64,000 nt of DNA from Prescottella subtropica (GTDB lineage Bacteria; Actinomycetota; Actinomycetes; Mycobacteriales; Mycobacteriaceae), in NCBI RefSeq assembly GCF_005434945.1, contig NZ_SKCH01000002.1, positions 1-64,000 of the forward strand. The letters are read 5' to 3'. The translations under genes were made by a program, and so were the position numbers. Positions 37,281 through 50,119 of the stretch are shown here, one piece after another. Numbering within the stretch: the stretch's first letter is position 1; each line of letters starts with the position of its first letter. The notes beneath the pieces are model-generated. The model worked only from the letters and a program-made list of their open reading frames with translations, did no database searches and was not told the origin of the DNA.

Positions 37281-37613
37281 TTACCCCTCGGGGTCCTGCA
37301 CCTCGAGGATGCCCTCCATCACCGCGTGCTCGATGCTGGCGAGCAGTCGCGGGCACGTCTGTCGGGACGCCGGCCCGCCGCCCGCCCCGGTGAACTCCGG
37401 GCACACCCGCGCCGGATCGCCCTGCCACTGGATGCTGGTGTGGCGGAAGCTGTTCTTCCGGACCAGCACACACGTCCCGCACGCCCGGCACTGCACTTCC
37501 TGCAGTCCCGCATCCAGGTAGTGGTGCTGGTCGACGACGGTCTGCGAGCGAACGGCCTCGACCCGGGCCGGGTCGTCCGCGAAAGTCGGGGCCTTGGCCC
37601 AGGTCGAGGTCAT
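37281..37613 (-). CDS. Small Cys-rich protein co-transcribed with kshA
   Basis: This is about 110 residues of unknown function. It has CRACGTC near residue 43 and two later Cys-Pro pairs (VCPEF and TCPRL), spaced so that four Cys could bind zinc or another metal, plus His residues between. The family is not recognised. ATG at 37613 has GGGAG seven bases upstream; a GTG at 37619 overlaps the kshA stop. The four-base proximity to kshA and the terminator after it make it part of the kshA operon, so a role in the KshA reaction, steroid handling or regulation is possible. Confidence 0.75.
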   Translation of the reverse strand: MTSTWAKAPTFADDPARVEAVRSQTVVDQHHYLDAGLQEVQCRACGTCVLVRKNSFRHTSIQWQGDPARVCPEFTGAGGGPASRQTCPRLLASIEHAVMEGILEVQDPEG

Positions 37614-37615
37614 CG

Positions 37616-38785
37616 TCACACTCCCGTCTTGTGTTCTGCGCTGTCCGATTCGGCCTCTGCGGCTGCCTTCTCGGCCGCCTGACGCGCCAGGTTCTCGTCG
37701 ACCTCACGCTGCCAGGCCTCGACGGCCTTGGTGGTGTCGATCTCGTACTCGAAGCGCTCGGTGGCCTTCGGATCGACAGCGGCGACGTCGACGTAGAACT
37801 GGTCGTACCAGCGGCGCAGCTGGTAGACCGGACCGTCCTCCTCGCACAGCAGAGGATTGTCGATCTTGGTCTTGTTCTTCCAGATCGCGACGTCCTGCTC
37901 GAAGCCCATCGTGACACCCGCGGTGAACTTGCGCGCCAGCTTCGCCGTGGTGGCGTCGTCGAGGCCCTGCGGCTTCTGCACACTCACGCCGTACATCAGC
38001 ACGAACGAATCGTGCGTGACGGGGTAGTGGCAGTTGATCAGCAGACTCTCGACCTTGTAGCCGCTGTAGTTGTTGTGCAACCAGTTGACCATGAACGACG
38101 GACCGAAGTAGACCGCCTCGGAGTCGAGGATCGTGTCGCCGTACTGGGTGCCCATCTGTCCGACGTCGGGGCGGCCGTGGTTCTGCAGGTACTGCGAGGC
38201 GACGTGTCCCTCGAAGACGTTCTTGAAGTACTTCGGGAAACCGAAGTGGACGTAGAAGAAGTGCGCCATGTCCACGACGTTGTCGACGATCTCGCGGCAG
38301 TTCGAGCCCGTGATCTCGAGACGGTGCCACTCCCAGTCGGTCCACTCGTCCGTGAGGACCTCGGGGAGCTCGGGGATGGTGACGTCCTCGGGCGGCGGGT
38401 TGCCCTCGGGGTCGTGCCAGACGTAGAGCATCTTGTTGCGCTGCAGCGTCGTCCACGCCCGGGTCTTGGCGATCGGCGGAACCCGGCGGGCGTAGGGGAT
38501 GTCGGTGCACTTGCCGTTACCGCCCCAGCGCCAGTCGTGGAACGGGCACGCCACCGAGTCGCCCTTGATCTCGCCCTGACTCAGGTCACCGCCCATGTGC
38601 CGGCAGTACGCGTCGAGAACCTTGAGATCGCCCTTGCTGTCGGCGAACACGACGAGCTTGGTGCCGAACGCCTCCACGGCGTGCGGCTTGCCGTCGAGGA
38701 ACTCTCGCTCCAGGCCGATGCAGTGCCAACCGCGTGCGAAACGCGTCGGGGCGGCTCCCACGTCGATCTCACGAATCTGCGCCAT
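37616..38785 (-). CDS. kshA: 3-Ketosteroid 9-alpha-hydroxylase oxygenase KshA
   Basis: KshA is the Rieske oxygenase that hydroxylates C9, and it receives electrons from KshB, which is not in this window. The 389-residue protein has Rieske ligands Cys61/His63 (CRHMGG) and Cys80/His83 (CPFHDW). The mononuclear iron region is NVVDMAHFFYVHFGFP near residue 170. The C-terminal tail is Ala/Glu-rich. GTGAGG lies before the ATG. A KstR box overlaps its TATAAC -10 and the gene is divergent from hsaA, as expected for steroid ring degradation. Confidence 0.96.
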   Translation of the reverse strand: MAQIREIDVGAAPTRFARGWHCIGLEREFLDGKPHAVEAFGTKLVVFADSKGDLKVLDAYCRHMGGDLSQGEIKGDSVACPFHDWRWGGNGKCTDIPYARRVPPIAKTRAWTTLQRNKMLYVWHDPEGNPPPEDVTIPELPEVLTDEWTDWEWHRLEITGSNCREIVDNVVDMAHFFYVHFGFPKYFKNVFEGHVASQYLQNHGRPDVGQMGTQYGDTILDSEAVYFGPSFMVNWLHNNYSGYKVESLLINCHYPVTHDSFVLMYGVSVQKPQGLDDATTAKLARKFTAGVTMGFEQDVAIWKNKTKIDNPLLCEEDGPVYQLRRWYDQFYVDVAAVDPKATERFEYEIDTTKAVEAWQREVDENLARQAAEKAAAEAESDSAEHKTGV

Positions 38786-38815
38786 CAGTACCTCACATCC
38801 CTTCCTAGCTGTTGC

Positions 38816-38829
38816 TAGAACACGTTATA
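38816..38829. promoter_or_regulatory. KstR operator for kshA
   Basis: TAGAACACGTTATA is identical to the kstD site and lies 30 bases before kshA. Its minus-strand TATAAC serves as the likely -10. Confidence 0.87.
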
Positions 38830-38919
38830 GAACTCGGGCAGATTCCGCTAGATATCGCATGCTTGTCATCCGCGACAACTGTGCATAACCGGTGGAATAC
38901 GCGTTTCCTCGACACGGAA

Positions 38920-38933
38920 GAGAACGTGTTCTA
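38920..38933. promoter_or_regulatory. KstR operator for the hsaADCB operon
   Basis: GAGAACGTGTTCTA keeps the AAC-N2-GTT core and the right-hand TA but has G for the first T. A TAGTCT -10 (38932-38937) overlaps its end, and hsaA starts 42 bases on. Confidence 0.8.
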
Positions 38934-38975
38934 GTCTCGGGGCAAGTGAACATCGATTACAGACGGGAGCGTCCA

Positions 38976-41963
<2,988 letters not shown>

Positions 41964-41964
<1 letters not shown>

Positions 41965-42545
41965 TGTCCGCGCCCGAGGGAGCAGGGGCCGGCGCGGAAC
42001 TCGATCCGCGCCAGTTCCGCAACGTCCTCGGCCAGTTCTGCACCGGCGTCACGATCATCACGACGATGGACGACGGCGCCCCGGTCGGGTTCGCGTGCCA
42101 GTCGTTCGCGGCGCTGTCGCTCGACCCGCCGCTCGTACTGTTCTGCCCCACCAAGGCGTCACGATCGTGGGCGGCGATCGAACGGTCCGGCCACTTCGCC
42201 GTCAACGTCCTCGCCGAGGAACAGCAGTCCACGTGCGCCCGATTCGGCTCCCGCGAACCCGACAAGTTCGCGGGCATCGACTGGACACCGTCGCCGCTGG
42301 GCTCCCCGATCCTCACCGGATCGCTCGCCCACATCGACTGCACCGTCGAAACCGTCCACGACGGCGGCGACCACTACGTGGTCTTCGGCCGGGTGCATTC
42401 GATGAGCGAGATCAAAACCGAGCGGCCACTGCTGTTCTATCGCGGACAGTACACCGCGATCGAACCGGACAAGACGGTGCCGGCCAAGTGGCGGGACGAC
42501 CTCGAAGCGTTCCTCACCACCACCACCGAAGACACCTGGTTGTAG
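41964..42545 (+). CDS. hsaB: Flavin reductase HsaB
   Basis: HsaB supplies reduced FMN/FAD to HsaA using NADH. The 193-residue flavin-reductase-like protein has the FMN-binding block VLGQFCTGVTIITTMDDGAPVG, then CQSFAALSLDPPLVLFCP and a late H-x-V segment (RVHSMSEI). The ATG overlaps the hsaC stop. It is the last gene of hsaADCB. A perfect 22-bp hairpin follows. Confidence 0.94.
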
Positions 42546-42580
42546 GGGAAGAACTGCCCGGGGGGAGGGGCTGACAGGGG

Positions 42581-42627
42581 CTGAAGGGTCCTTTCGTGCG
42601 CTGTGAGCGCACGAAAGGACCCTTCAG
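42581..42627. terminator. 22-bp perfect hairpin after hsaB (repeat copy A)
   Basis: Arms 42581-42602 and 42606-42627 pair exactly around GTG. It is a strong terminator-like stem for the hsa operon. The arm starting CTGAAGGG recurs in copy B (43212-43266) with 19 of 22 bases the same. Confidence 0.88.
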
Positions 42628-42742
42628 CCTTTCTGCCGGCGCGGCTAGGATTGTCGACGGCACATGTCGGACCCGCGGCCTTTCAGCGCGCACCGAGCGT
42701 GCGGCCGGATCGGTTGTCTGCGTGCCTGAGGACGTGAGACTC

Positions 42743-43204
42743 ATGGCTGCGGCCGGAACTCTGCACACCGACGAATCCATCGTCATCAATTGTCCACTCT
42801 CCCAAGTCTTCTCGTATATGACCGATCCCGCGCGCGCGACGGAATGGGTGAGCAGCGCCGAGGAGTACGCCATGGTGTCGGGCTCCCCGGACGTACCCGG
42901 ATCCCTGGCTGCCGTGACCACCAAGGTCGCCGGCGTGAAACTGCACGCCACCGAGGAGATCACCGCGTACGAGAAGAACCGGACCATCGGCTTTCACTCG
43001 ACGGAGTCACGCATCCCGTACGAACGGGCACTCGACTTCACCAGCGACGGCGACGGCGCGACGAAGGTGACGTACCGTCTCGACGCCGAAACAGGAACGG
43101 GAATCTTCAAGTTCGCCGACGCCATCACCCAGAAGTTGTACGCCCACGACGTGCGCGGCAACCTCCGGAACGCCAAGACGATTCTCGAAGCCACGAACGG
43201 CTGA
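42743..43204 (+). CDS. SRPBCC (polyketide cyclase/START-like) family protein
   Basis: This 153-residue protein has the helix-grip layout of SRPBCC proteins: an early strand (DESIVINCPLSQVFSYMTDP), a Trp in the ATEWVS region and a long C-terminal helix. Such proteins bind hydrophobic ligands, and no catalytic motif is evident. ATG at 42743 is used; a GTG at 42722 is possible. It is flanked on both sides by copies of the same hairpin family, so it forms its own transcription unit. A steroid ligand is conceivable but only from context. Confidence 0.8.
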   Translation: MAAAGTLHTDESIVINCPLSQVFSYMTDPARATEWVSSAEEYAMVSGSPDVPGSLAAVTTKVAGVKLHATEEITAYEKNRTIGFHSTESRIPYERALDFTSDGDGATKVTYRLDAETGTGIFKFADAITQKLYAHDVRGNLRNAKTILEATNG

Positions 43205-43211
43205 CACCCCG

Positions 43212-43266
43212 TCAGCTGAAGGTGCCCTTCGTCCGCCTGGAGCGCACAAAGGGTCCCTTCAGCTGA
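43212..43266. terminator. Imperfect hairpin between SRPBCC and ceramidase genes (repeat copy B)
   Basis: The outer arms TCAGCTGAAGG (43212-43222) and CCTTCAGCTGA (43256-43266) pair perfectly and the inner part pairs with a few mismatches. It lies between convergent genes and is related to copy A after hsaB. Confidence 0.75.
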
Positions 43267-43275
43267 TCGGAGCGA

Positions 43276-45330
43276 CTAGCGGACGACGAACTCCGCGGAG
43301 GTGCCGGTGAGCGGGAAGATCGCCCCGTCAGGGTTCTTCCAGTTACCGAAGTGCTGGATCCGGTAGGTGCCGGACGGGGTGCCGTCGGGGACGTCCCAGG
43401 TGATGCGGGCGATCGACGCGTTGAGTCCGTCGCGGCGCCAGCGGTACTTGGTGGCCCAGTCGCCGTCGTCGGCGTGCCGGAGCCAGCGGGTGCCGTCGCG
43501 GCGTTGCACCTCGAAATATGTTCCGCCGCGGTGCAGGTCGTTCTTGGGGTGACCGGTGACGAATTCGACGGCAACCTGCTCGCCGGTACCGACGGTGCCG
43601 GCGGGCTGGATCAGGACGTCACCGAAGTTGCGTCCGGGCAGGGGCGTGTCGAAGGGGACGTCGTGTCCGAAGCCGGGCTGGAAGCCGGACAGATCGCGCG
43701 GTGCCGGGCCGCGGGGGACGTCGCCACCCGACTTCATGGCGGCCGCGAGCGCGGCGAAGCCCTGCTGGTAGGCGGGAAGGGTGTTGCGGCCGAACATGGT
43801 CGAGCCGCCCTCGTACTGCTGGGCGTCGTACTCCTCGGGGGTTGTGCAGTAACTCGAATACGCGTTGGCGTAGCCGTTGAAGACGACGTTCTCGAGGGGG
43901 ACACCGAGTTCCTCGGCGACGGTGCGGCGGATCCGCAGGCCGGAGACGATGGTGAACTCGGCCGGACCACCCACGACGTAGACGTCGCCGATGCGGAGGA
44001 TCTGGATCTTGAGCACGTGCGGCACCCAACCGTCCGGGGGTAGCAGGCCGACCGGCACCAGCACGAGTTTGGGGGCCTGCGCGTCGGCGAGCCACTGTGG
44101 GGTCGGCGTGTCGATGCCGCCGAGTGCGTCGATCAGCGGGTTGCGGGTGCCCTCGGTGAAGATCTCGATCGCCGGGCCGTCCTCGGTGCTGCCCGCAGCC
44201 ATTGCCGCACCGACACACGCCGGTGCGGTGCGCCGGGTCTGCCCGTCGGACGTGTACTTGCCGTCGACGACCTGGTCCGCCATGTCCAGGTACATGATTC
44301 GGCTGTCGACGGCGGTCGACGACAGCGGCGCGGCCGCCCGGAACGCCTCCCGGGCGGCCGTCAACTGCCGCTGCCCGATGATGCGGGCGTTCTCGAATTC
44401 GTCGGCGGTCGGACCGTGACCCGGCTTCAGATCGAGATTGGGGGACATGTCGCCGGTGTTGGTCTGCGGGAAGCACGCCACGAACCCACCGGGGGTGCCG
44501 TCGAGGTAACGCACCCCGGCGACGTCGTGCTCCCAGAAGTAGGCGGCCGCACCCTTGTTGTCACCGGAGATCAGGTGGTTCTCGTTGGTGAGCGACGCGC
44601 CGTGGGTGGGGAACCAGCCGATACCGCCCACATTGTCGCCGCCCTGACTGATCTTGAGGACGCGCATCGCGGTGTCGATACCGAGCGGGTAGTAGTCCTT
44701 GTCGCGCTGCGGGTTCCGCTCGAAGGCGACGCGGGACCGGTTGACACTCGCATCGGCCAGTTCGCTGCGCCCGTACGCGACGGTGCCGGACGCCAGATTG
44801 TCGTGAGCGGCGGTGATCGCCTCGACCGTGCCGTCGACCTCGGCGTCGAACACCTGCGGCTGGAAGCCCAGCGTCGCCAGGCTGTACGCGTAGTCCTGCG
44901 ACGCGCCACCGCACGCCGCGTGCGAGTGCACGGCCGTGAGCATCACGTTCTTCTCGGTGTACAGGCCGCCGAACTTCTCGGCCAACCGCGCCAGGACCGC
45001 GTCGTGTACGGCCTGGAACACCATGCAGGTGTCGGCGCACGTGTAGACGACACGGTTGTCGGCGGCGTCGGCGAACACATAGGCCCGCACCCGGGTTCGC
45101 TGGTGCAGGCCCTCGGCACGCTGGTCGAACTGGGAGTAACCCATCATGCCGTTCTCGGCGACCGGACCGGTCATGTCGGAGCGGCCCACCCCGACCCGGA
45201 ACCCCGTCCCCGACGGTGACTGTCGGACGGTGCCGGCGGCCGGTCGGGCGGTGGCGGTCGAACCGGCCAGGGCTGCGAGCGCCGGTGCGGCCGCAGCTCC
45301 GGCCAGCACGCTGCGTCGGCTGATCGTCAC
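43276..45330 (-). CDS. Secreted neutral/alkaline ceramidase
   Basis: This enzyme hydrolyses the amide bond of ceramide outside the cytoplasm. The 684-residue protein has a Tat signal (SRRSVLAGAAAAPAL) and the zinc residues of neutral ceramidases in AVHSHAACGG and WFPTHGAS. The catalytic Ser is in NTGDMSPN, and a C-terminal immunoglobulin-like domain ends the chain. The GTG at 45330 follows AAGGA. In this setting it may help use host or soil sphingolipids. Confidence 0.92.
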   Translation of the reverse strand: MTISRRSVLAGAAAAPALAALAGSTATARPAAGTVRQSPSGTGFRVGVGRSDMTGPVAENGMMGYSQFDQRAEGLHQRTRVRAYVFADAADNRVVYTCADTCMVFQAVHDAVLARLAEKFGGLYTEKNVMLTAVHSHAACGGASQDYAYSLATLGFQPQVFDAEVDGTVEAITAAHDNLASGTVAYGRSELADASVNRSRVAFERNPQRDKDYYPLGIDTAMRVLKISQGGDNVGGIGWFPTHGASLTNENHLISGDNKGAAAYFWEHDVAGVRYLDGTPGGFVACFPQTNTGDMSPNLDLKPGHGPTADEFENARIIGQRQLTAAREAFRAAAPLSSTAVDSRIMYLDMADQVVDGKYTSDGQTRRTAPACVGAAMAAGSTEDGPAIEIFTEGTRNPLIDALGGIDTPTPQWLADAQAPKLVLVPVGLLPPDGWVPHVLKIQILRIGDVYVVGGPAEFTIVSGLRIRRTVAEELGVPLENVVFNGYANAYSSYCTTPEEYDAQQYEGGSTMFGRNTLPAYQQGFAALAAAMKSGGDVPRGPAPRDLSGFQPGFGHDVPFDTPLPGRNFGDVLIQPAGTVGTGEQVAVEFVTGHPKNDLHRGGTYFEVQRRDGTRWLRHADDGDWATKYRWRRDGLNASIARITWDVPDGTPSGTYRIQHFGNWKNPDGAIFPLTGTSAEFVVR

Positions 45331-45434
45331 GTCGTAATCCTTTGCGCGAGGTCGATAATCGAACTTGATCAAACGTCCAGGATCTCAGCACACACCACGC
45401 GGTCGGAATGCGCAAGGTCCGGGACGTGGTCCGG

Positions 45435-46163
45435 TCAGAGGGCGGTGGCGTCGCCGAATGCCATCCGCAGGTCGGGGATCGTCGTGGTCGCCAGTGCCCG
45501 CCGCGGCAACCCGAGACTCCGCAACTCGTCGGCGATGGGGTGGTCACCGAGGAGCAGATCGGCGCCGCCGATCCGGGAGCGGACCCCGGACGGCCGCATG
45601 TCCCATGTCGTGCGGCGGGTGACACCATCCAGGTGCGAGTACGCGGCGAGCGACGCGCCCCCACCACGAGGGGCCGGGATACCGCGGCGGACAGTGAGAT
45701 CGACGACGAGCCGCCCGTCCTGGGTGACCCTGCCGCGGGGGACGTCGCCGGTGTGGTCGGTGTCGAAGTCGGCCAGGGTCTTCGGGAAACCCCAGATACC
45801 GCGGCCGGCGGCGAGCGTGAACTCGCCGTCGACGGGAAGTCGATGGATGAGAGCACCGGCGCGCCCACTCGCCAGCGCCCGCAGATCGCGCCGCACCTGC
45901 GCGACGCCGCGTTGCCGGTGATCCCGGACCAGGAACGTGACACCGAATTCGTTGTACGGGCCGAGATCACCGTCGACGTAGTCGACGAACACCAGCCCGC
46001 ACAGCCCCCGCCCGCCGCGCCACCGCAGGATCTCGAGGCCCGTCCCGTCGATCAACCGCTGGGCGGCGCGGCCCGGGACCGAGTACAGCGCCATGAACGC
46101 CGACGCCCGGCGGATCTGCACCGGCATGTCGATGCGCCTGCCGAGGATCTCGTGCGAGGTCAT
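45435..46163 (-). CDS. Acetoacetate-decarboxylase-like protein
   Basis: This 242-residue protein belongs to the acetoacetate decarboxylase-like (ADC) superfamily. GPYNEFGVTFLVRD and GRGIWGFPKTLADF are the segments recognised. The Lys in GFPKTL corresponds in position to the region holding the Schiff-base Lys, but family members often do not decarboxylate acetoacetate. ATG at 46163 starts 17 bases after the next upstream gene on this strand, so the two are probably co-transcribed. Role unknown. Confidence 0.78.
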   Translation of the reverse strand: MTSHEILGRRIDMPVQIRRASAFMALYSVPGRAAQRLIDGTGLEILRWRGGRGLCGLVFVDYVDGDLGPYNEFGVTFLVRDHRQRGVAQVRRDLRALASGRAGALIHRLPVDGEFTLAAGRGIWGFPKTLADFDTDHTGDVPRGRVTQDGRLVVDLTVRRGIPAPRGGGASLAAYSHLDGVTRRTTWDMRPSGVRSRIGGADLLLGDHPIADELRSLGLPRRALATTTIPDLRMAFGDATAL

Positions 46164-46179
46164 CCGGGTCGTCCTCTCG

Positions 46180-46722
46180 TCAGGCCGCCGGTGCCAGGCG
46201 CATCGCCGGCAGCGGCGGCAGGTTCGCCGGGTCGAGCCCGAACTGTTCGTCGATACCCTTGCGGGACTTCGACGCCGACTCGGCAATCGCCTCGTACAGC
46301 GCTGCGCCGTCGAGCCCGCGGGCCCGGTAGCGGTCGATGATCTGTTCCCACGTCATGTTGGGGTCGGTGATCGCGAGACCGAGTGCCGTCACATGGTCGG
46401 CCATGACGACCCGCGTGTACGTCCGCAGCGCGTTCCGCATCTCGAACAGGGTCCGCGCTCGAACCTCGGTCGGGACACCGAACGCCTTCTGCGTCTCGTT
46501 CGCGCGGGCAATCTCGCGCTCGCCGTACAGATAGACGATGCGCGCATCGCGGGAGTCGAGCGTGCCCGGCAGATAGACCGGGACACCGGGGAATTCGAGT
46601 GCCGACGAACCGAATCCGGGTGCGGTCGGCGTGATCACGGTGTCCGCGACGGCAGTGCCCGGTACGAGCAGCGTCAGTGTGGTGAGTACGGCGGCAACGG
46701 CCGCGCGGCCGAACGACTTCAC
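46180..46722 (-). CDS. Secreted protein of unknown function
   Basis: This 180-residue protein has a clear Sec signal peptide (positively charged start, hydrophobic core and cleavage near AVADTV, about residue 26). The mature part is mixed alpha/beta with a helical C-terminal half (TWEQIIDRYRARGLDGAAL). No Cys and no known motif. It is the likely first gene of a two-gene unit with the decarboxylase-like gene. Confidence 0.78.
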   Translation of the reverse strand: MKSFGRAAVAAVLTTLTLLVPGTAVADTVITPTAPGFGSSALEFPGVPVYLPGTLDSRDARIVYLYGEREIARANETQKAFGVPTEVRARTLFEMRNALRTYTRVVMADHVTALGLAITDPNMTWEQIIDRYRARGLDGAALYEAIAESASKSRKGIDEQFGLDPANLPPLPAMRLAPAA

Positions 46723-46769
46723 AAATCCTCCCGAATGAACCGACCACCCGGTCGACTATTCGGAAAAGT

Positions 46770-47198
46770 CTACGCGCACACCGGTGCCGGAGCGTCCTGC
46801 GCCAGGGGGCTGCCGGCAGGATCGATGTACAGCACGTGCAGCACCATCGGCCCCGGACCGAGGTTGCGGCCCCTGTGGACGTAGCCGTCTCCGCTCGGTT
46901 CGGTGATGGTGCCGCCGACGTCGTAGACGCCGTCGACCGTGCAGTCCGAGCGGTAGTGCGTCAGCGTGCCCTCCGTGACGATCCCGTACAGCATGCCGTC
47001 GTGGAAATGCCAGCCCGTCGTGCCGCCGGGTGCGATGGTGATCTTCCGGAGGACGTAGTCCCGGCCGCCGATCGTCGTCTGCGCCAGGATCTCTCCCGTG
47101 ACCCCCTGGCTCGGTGTGGCGGACGCGGTCGCGGGAGTGAGCGCGACGGCCGCCGCGGCGACACCGACCGCGACGGCGAAGCGGTACGAACGGCGCAT
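46770..47198 (-). CDS. Secreted cupin-domain protein
   Basis: This 142-residue product has a signal peptide ending near ATASA (about residue 27) and a small beta-barrel cupin. The motif GTTGWHFHDGMLYGIVTEG carries two His and the usual Gly residues, and a later YVHRGRNLG supplies a third His. AAAGGA is before the ATG. Metal binding is likely, and enzymatic role is unknown. Confidence 0.85.
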   Translation of the reverse strand: MRRSYRFAVAVGVAAAAVALTPATASATPSQGVTGEILAQTTIGGRDYVLRKITIAPGGTTGWHFHDGMLYGIVTEGTLTHYRSDCTVDGVYDVGGTITEPSGDGYVHRGRNLGPGPMVLHVLYIDPAGSPLAQDAPAPVCA

Positions 47199-47278
47199 GG
47201 CGGTCCTTTCCCGGGTGGAGTACGACACCATCCTGCGGTAACGGAACGCGTGCGGGGGTGGTTTTCGTGGGAACACCC

Positions 47279-48154
47279 CTACTCGGGTGCGCCGAGATTC
47301 ATCTCGTCGGGGTGGAAGCCGACCCGGCCGCCGTCGTCGAGGGTCGCGATGTCGGCCAGATCCCGGTCGGTGAGTCGGAAGTCGAACACATCGATGTTCT
47401 GGGCGATCCGGTTGTCGTGCACCGACTTCGGGATGACGATCAGCCCGTTCTGCAGGTGCCAGCGGATCATCACCTGGGCGGACGACTTGCCGTGTGCCGC
47501 ACCGATGCGGGTGAGGACCGGGTCGCCGAGGAGCGTGTTGGGCTTGGACGCGTCACCCCAGCCGGAGTTGCTGGAACCGCCCAGCGGGCTCCATGATTCG
47601 ACTGCGATGCCGTGTAGTGCGGCGACGTCGCGGATCGCGTGCTGGGGGAGATGCGGGTGCAACTCCACCTGGTCGACGGCGGGCAGCATGCCGCCACGGT
47701 CGACGAGTTCCTGCAGGTGGTGCGGCTCGAAGTTGCACACCCCGATCGCCTTCGCCCGACCGGACTCGGCGATCTTCTCCATCGCGTCCCACGTGCGCAG
47801 GCGGGTGTCCCGATCCTGCAGCGGCCAGTGGACCAGGTACAGGTCGACGTAGTCGAGACCCAGGCGCGACAGGCTCGCGTCGAATGCGGTCAGAGCGGAC
47901 TCGTAGCCCTGCTCGGAGTTCCACAGCTTGGTGGTGACGAAGACGTCCCCACGGGGTACCGACGACGACGCGATGCCGCGACCGACACCCTCCTCGTTGC
48001 CGTACGCGGCGGCGGTGTCGATATGCCGGTAGCCGGCGTCGTCGAGGGCGAACCGGACGGCGCGCTCGGTCTCGTCGTTCGTCGCCTGCCATACGCCCAG
48101 GCCGAGTTGCGGGATGACGGTTCCGGAATTCAGGGTGATCTCGGGAGTGGTCAT
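47279..48154 (-). CDS. Aldo/keto reductase
   Basis: This 291-residue NADPH-dependent aldo/keto reductase has the catalytic tetrad Asp/Tyr/Lys/His seen in HIDTAAAYGNE (Asp and Tyr), FVTTKLW (Lys) and YLVHWP (His). The C-terminal cofactor loop is IPKSVHDNRIAQN. Size and motifs place it with the 2,5-diketogluconate reductase/methylglyoxal-type AKRs. It stands alone between the cupin gene and the cynR remnant. Substrate is unknown. Confidence 0.92.
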   Translation of the reverse strand: MTTPEITLNSGTVIPQLGLGVWQATNDETERAVRFALDDAGYRHIDTAAAYGNEEGVGRGIASSSVPRGDVFVTTKLWNSEQGYESALTAFDASLSRLGLDYVDLYLVHWPLQDRDTRLRTWDAMEKIAESGRAKAIGVCNFEPHHLQELVDRGGMLPAVDQVELHPHLPQHAIRDVAALHGIAVESWSPLGGSSNSGWGDASKPNTLLGDPVLTRIGAAHGKSSAQVMIRWHLQNGLIVIPKSVHDNRIAQNIDVFDFRLTDRDLADIATLDDGGRVGFHPDEMNLGAPE

Positions 48155-48163
48155 GGATCCAGG

Positions 48164-49180
<1,017 letters not shown>

Positions 49181-49291
49181 TCCGACACCGAGCCCGCGTC
49201 GCAGACACGGTGGCAACGGGGCGGGCCGGATACGCCTTCCGGCCAGCCCTGCCTGTGCGGACGCCGTGGCAAGGACTGAGATCATCGACAG

Positions 49292-50119
49292 GTGACCCGA
49301 ATCAGACTGGTGGCCTCCGACCTCGACGGCACCCTGCTGCGCCCCGACCGAACGGTGTCGCCGCGCACGGCCGCCGCGATGGCCGCGGCCCGAGTCGCCG
49401 GTATCGAGGTGGTGTGGGCGACCGCCCGCGCCCGGCATTCGATCGACGAGCTCGCCCACTCGTGCGGATTCCGGGGCACCGCGATCGGTGCGAACGGCGC
49501 CGTCACCCTCGATCTCGCGGACGGCACCCCGCGCATCGTCGGCACCGTCGCGATCGAGGTCACCGCGGCGCTCACCGTGATGGACCGGGTCCGCACCCTG
49601 GTGCCGGGCGTGGTGTTCGCCAACGTCGGGGCGGCGAGCTTCGTGGCCGAACCCGAGTACGCGGCACTGTGCAACTACACCGACCACCACCGGACCCTCG
49701 ACGAGATGATCCTCGACCCGCGGTTGCCGCGGGCGGGGGAGTCGATGGTCAAGATCGTGGCCCGGCATCCGGAGATCCCCGGCTACGAGCTGTACCGGCT
49801 CGCCGCCACGGCCGGTGTCGACGGCGTCGAGGTCACCCACTCCGGAGCCCCGTACATCGAGATGGCCGCCGCCGGGGTGTCGAAGGCCAGTGCACTCGCC
49901 AGACTGTGCGACGCGAGAGGAATCACCGCGCACGAGGTCGCGGTGATCGGGGACGCCGTCAACGACATCCCGATGCTGATGTGGGCCGGGACCGCACTCG
50001 CCCCGGCCAATGCGCTGCCCGAGGTACTGGACCTGGCGGACCGCGTCCTACCGAGCAACGCCGACGACGGCGTCGCCCAGTATCTGGAGCAGCAAGCCGC
50101 CTGTGCGCCTTTTTGGTAG
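49292..50119 (+). CDS. HAD-superfamily (Cof-type) hydrolase
   Basis: This 275-residue cytoplasmic phosphatase has the HAD nucleophile motif ASDLDGTLL near residue 8. Motif IV is VIGDAVNDIPML near residue 230, with a large C2-type cap between them. Sugar phosphates are usual substrates. The GTG start is at 49292. The final codons (CAPFW and stop) are formed by the 52-bp palindrome at 50097, so the natural end may have been longer or different before that element arrived. Confidence 0.88.
   Translation: MTRIRLVASDLDGTLLRPDRTVSPRTAAAMAAARVAGIEVVWATARARHSIDELAHSCGFRGTAIGANGAVTLDLADGTPRIVGTVAIEVTAALTVMDRVRTLVPGVVFANVGAASFVAEPEYAALCNYTDHHRTLDEMILDPRLPRAGESMVKIVARHPEIPGYELYRLAATAGVDGVEVTHSGAPYIEMAAAGVSKASALARLCDARGITAHEVAVIGDAVNDIPMLMWAGTALAPANALPEVLDLADRVLPSNADDGVAQYLEQQAACAPFW

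Noticed and set aside
38892-38975. Longer N-terminus of hsaA from ATG 38892
   Set aside because: It would place the KstR box and the -10 inside the coding region, and the extra residues are unlike HsaA. The GTG at 38976 has a ribosome site.
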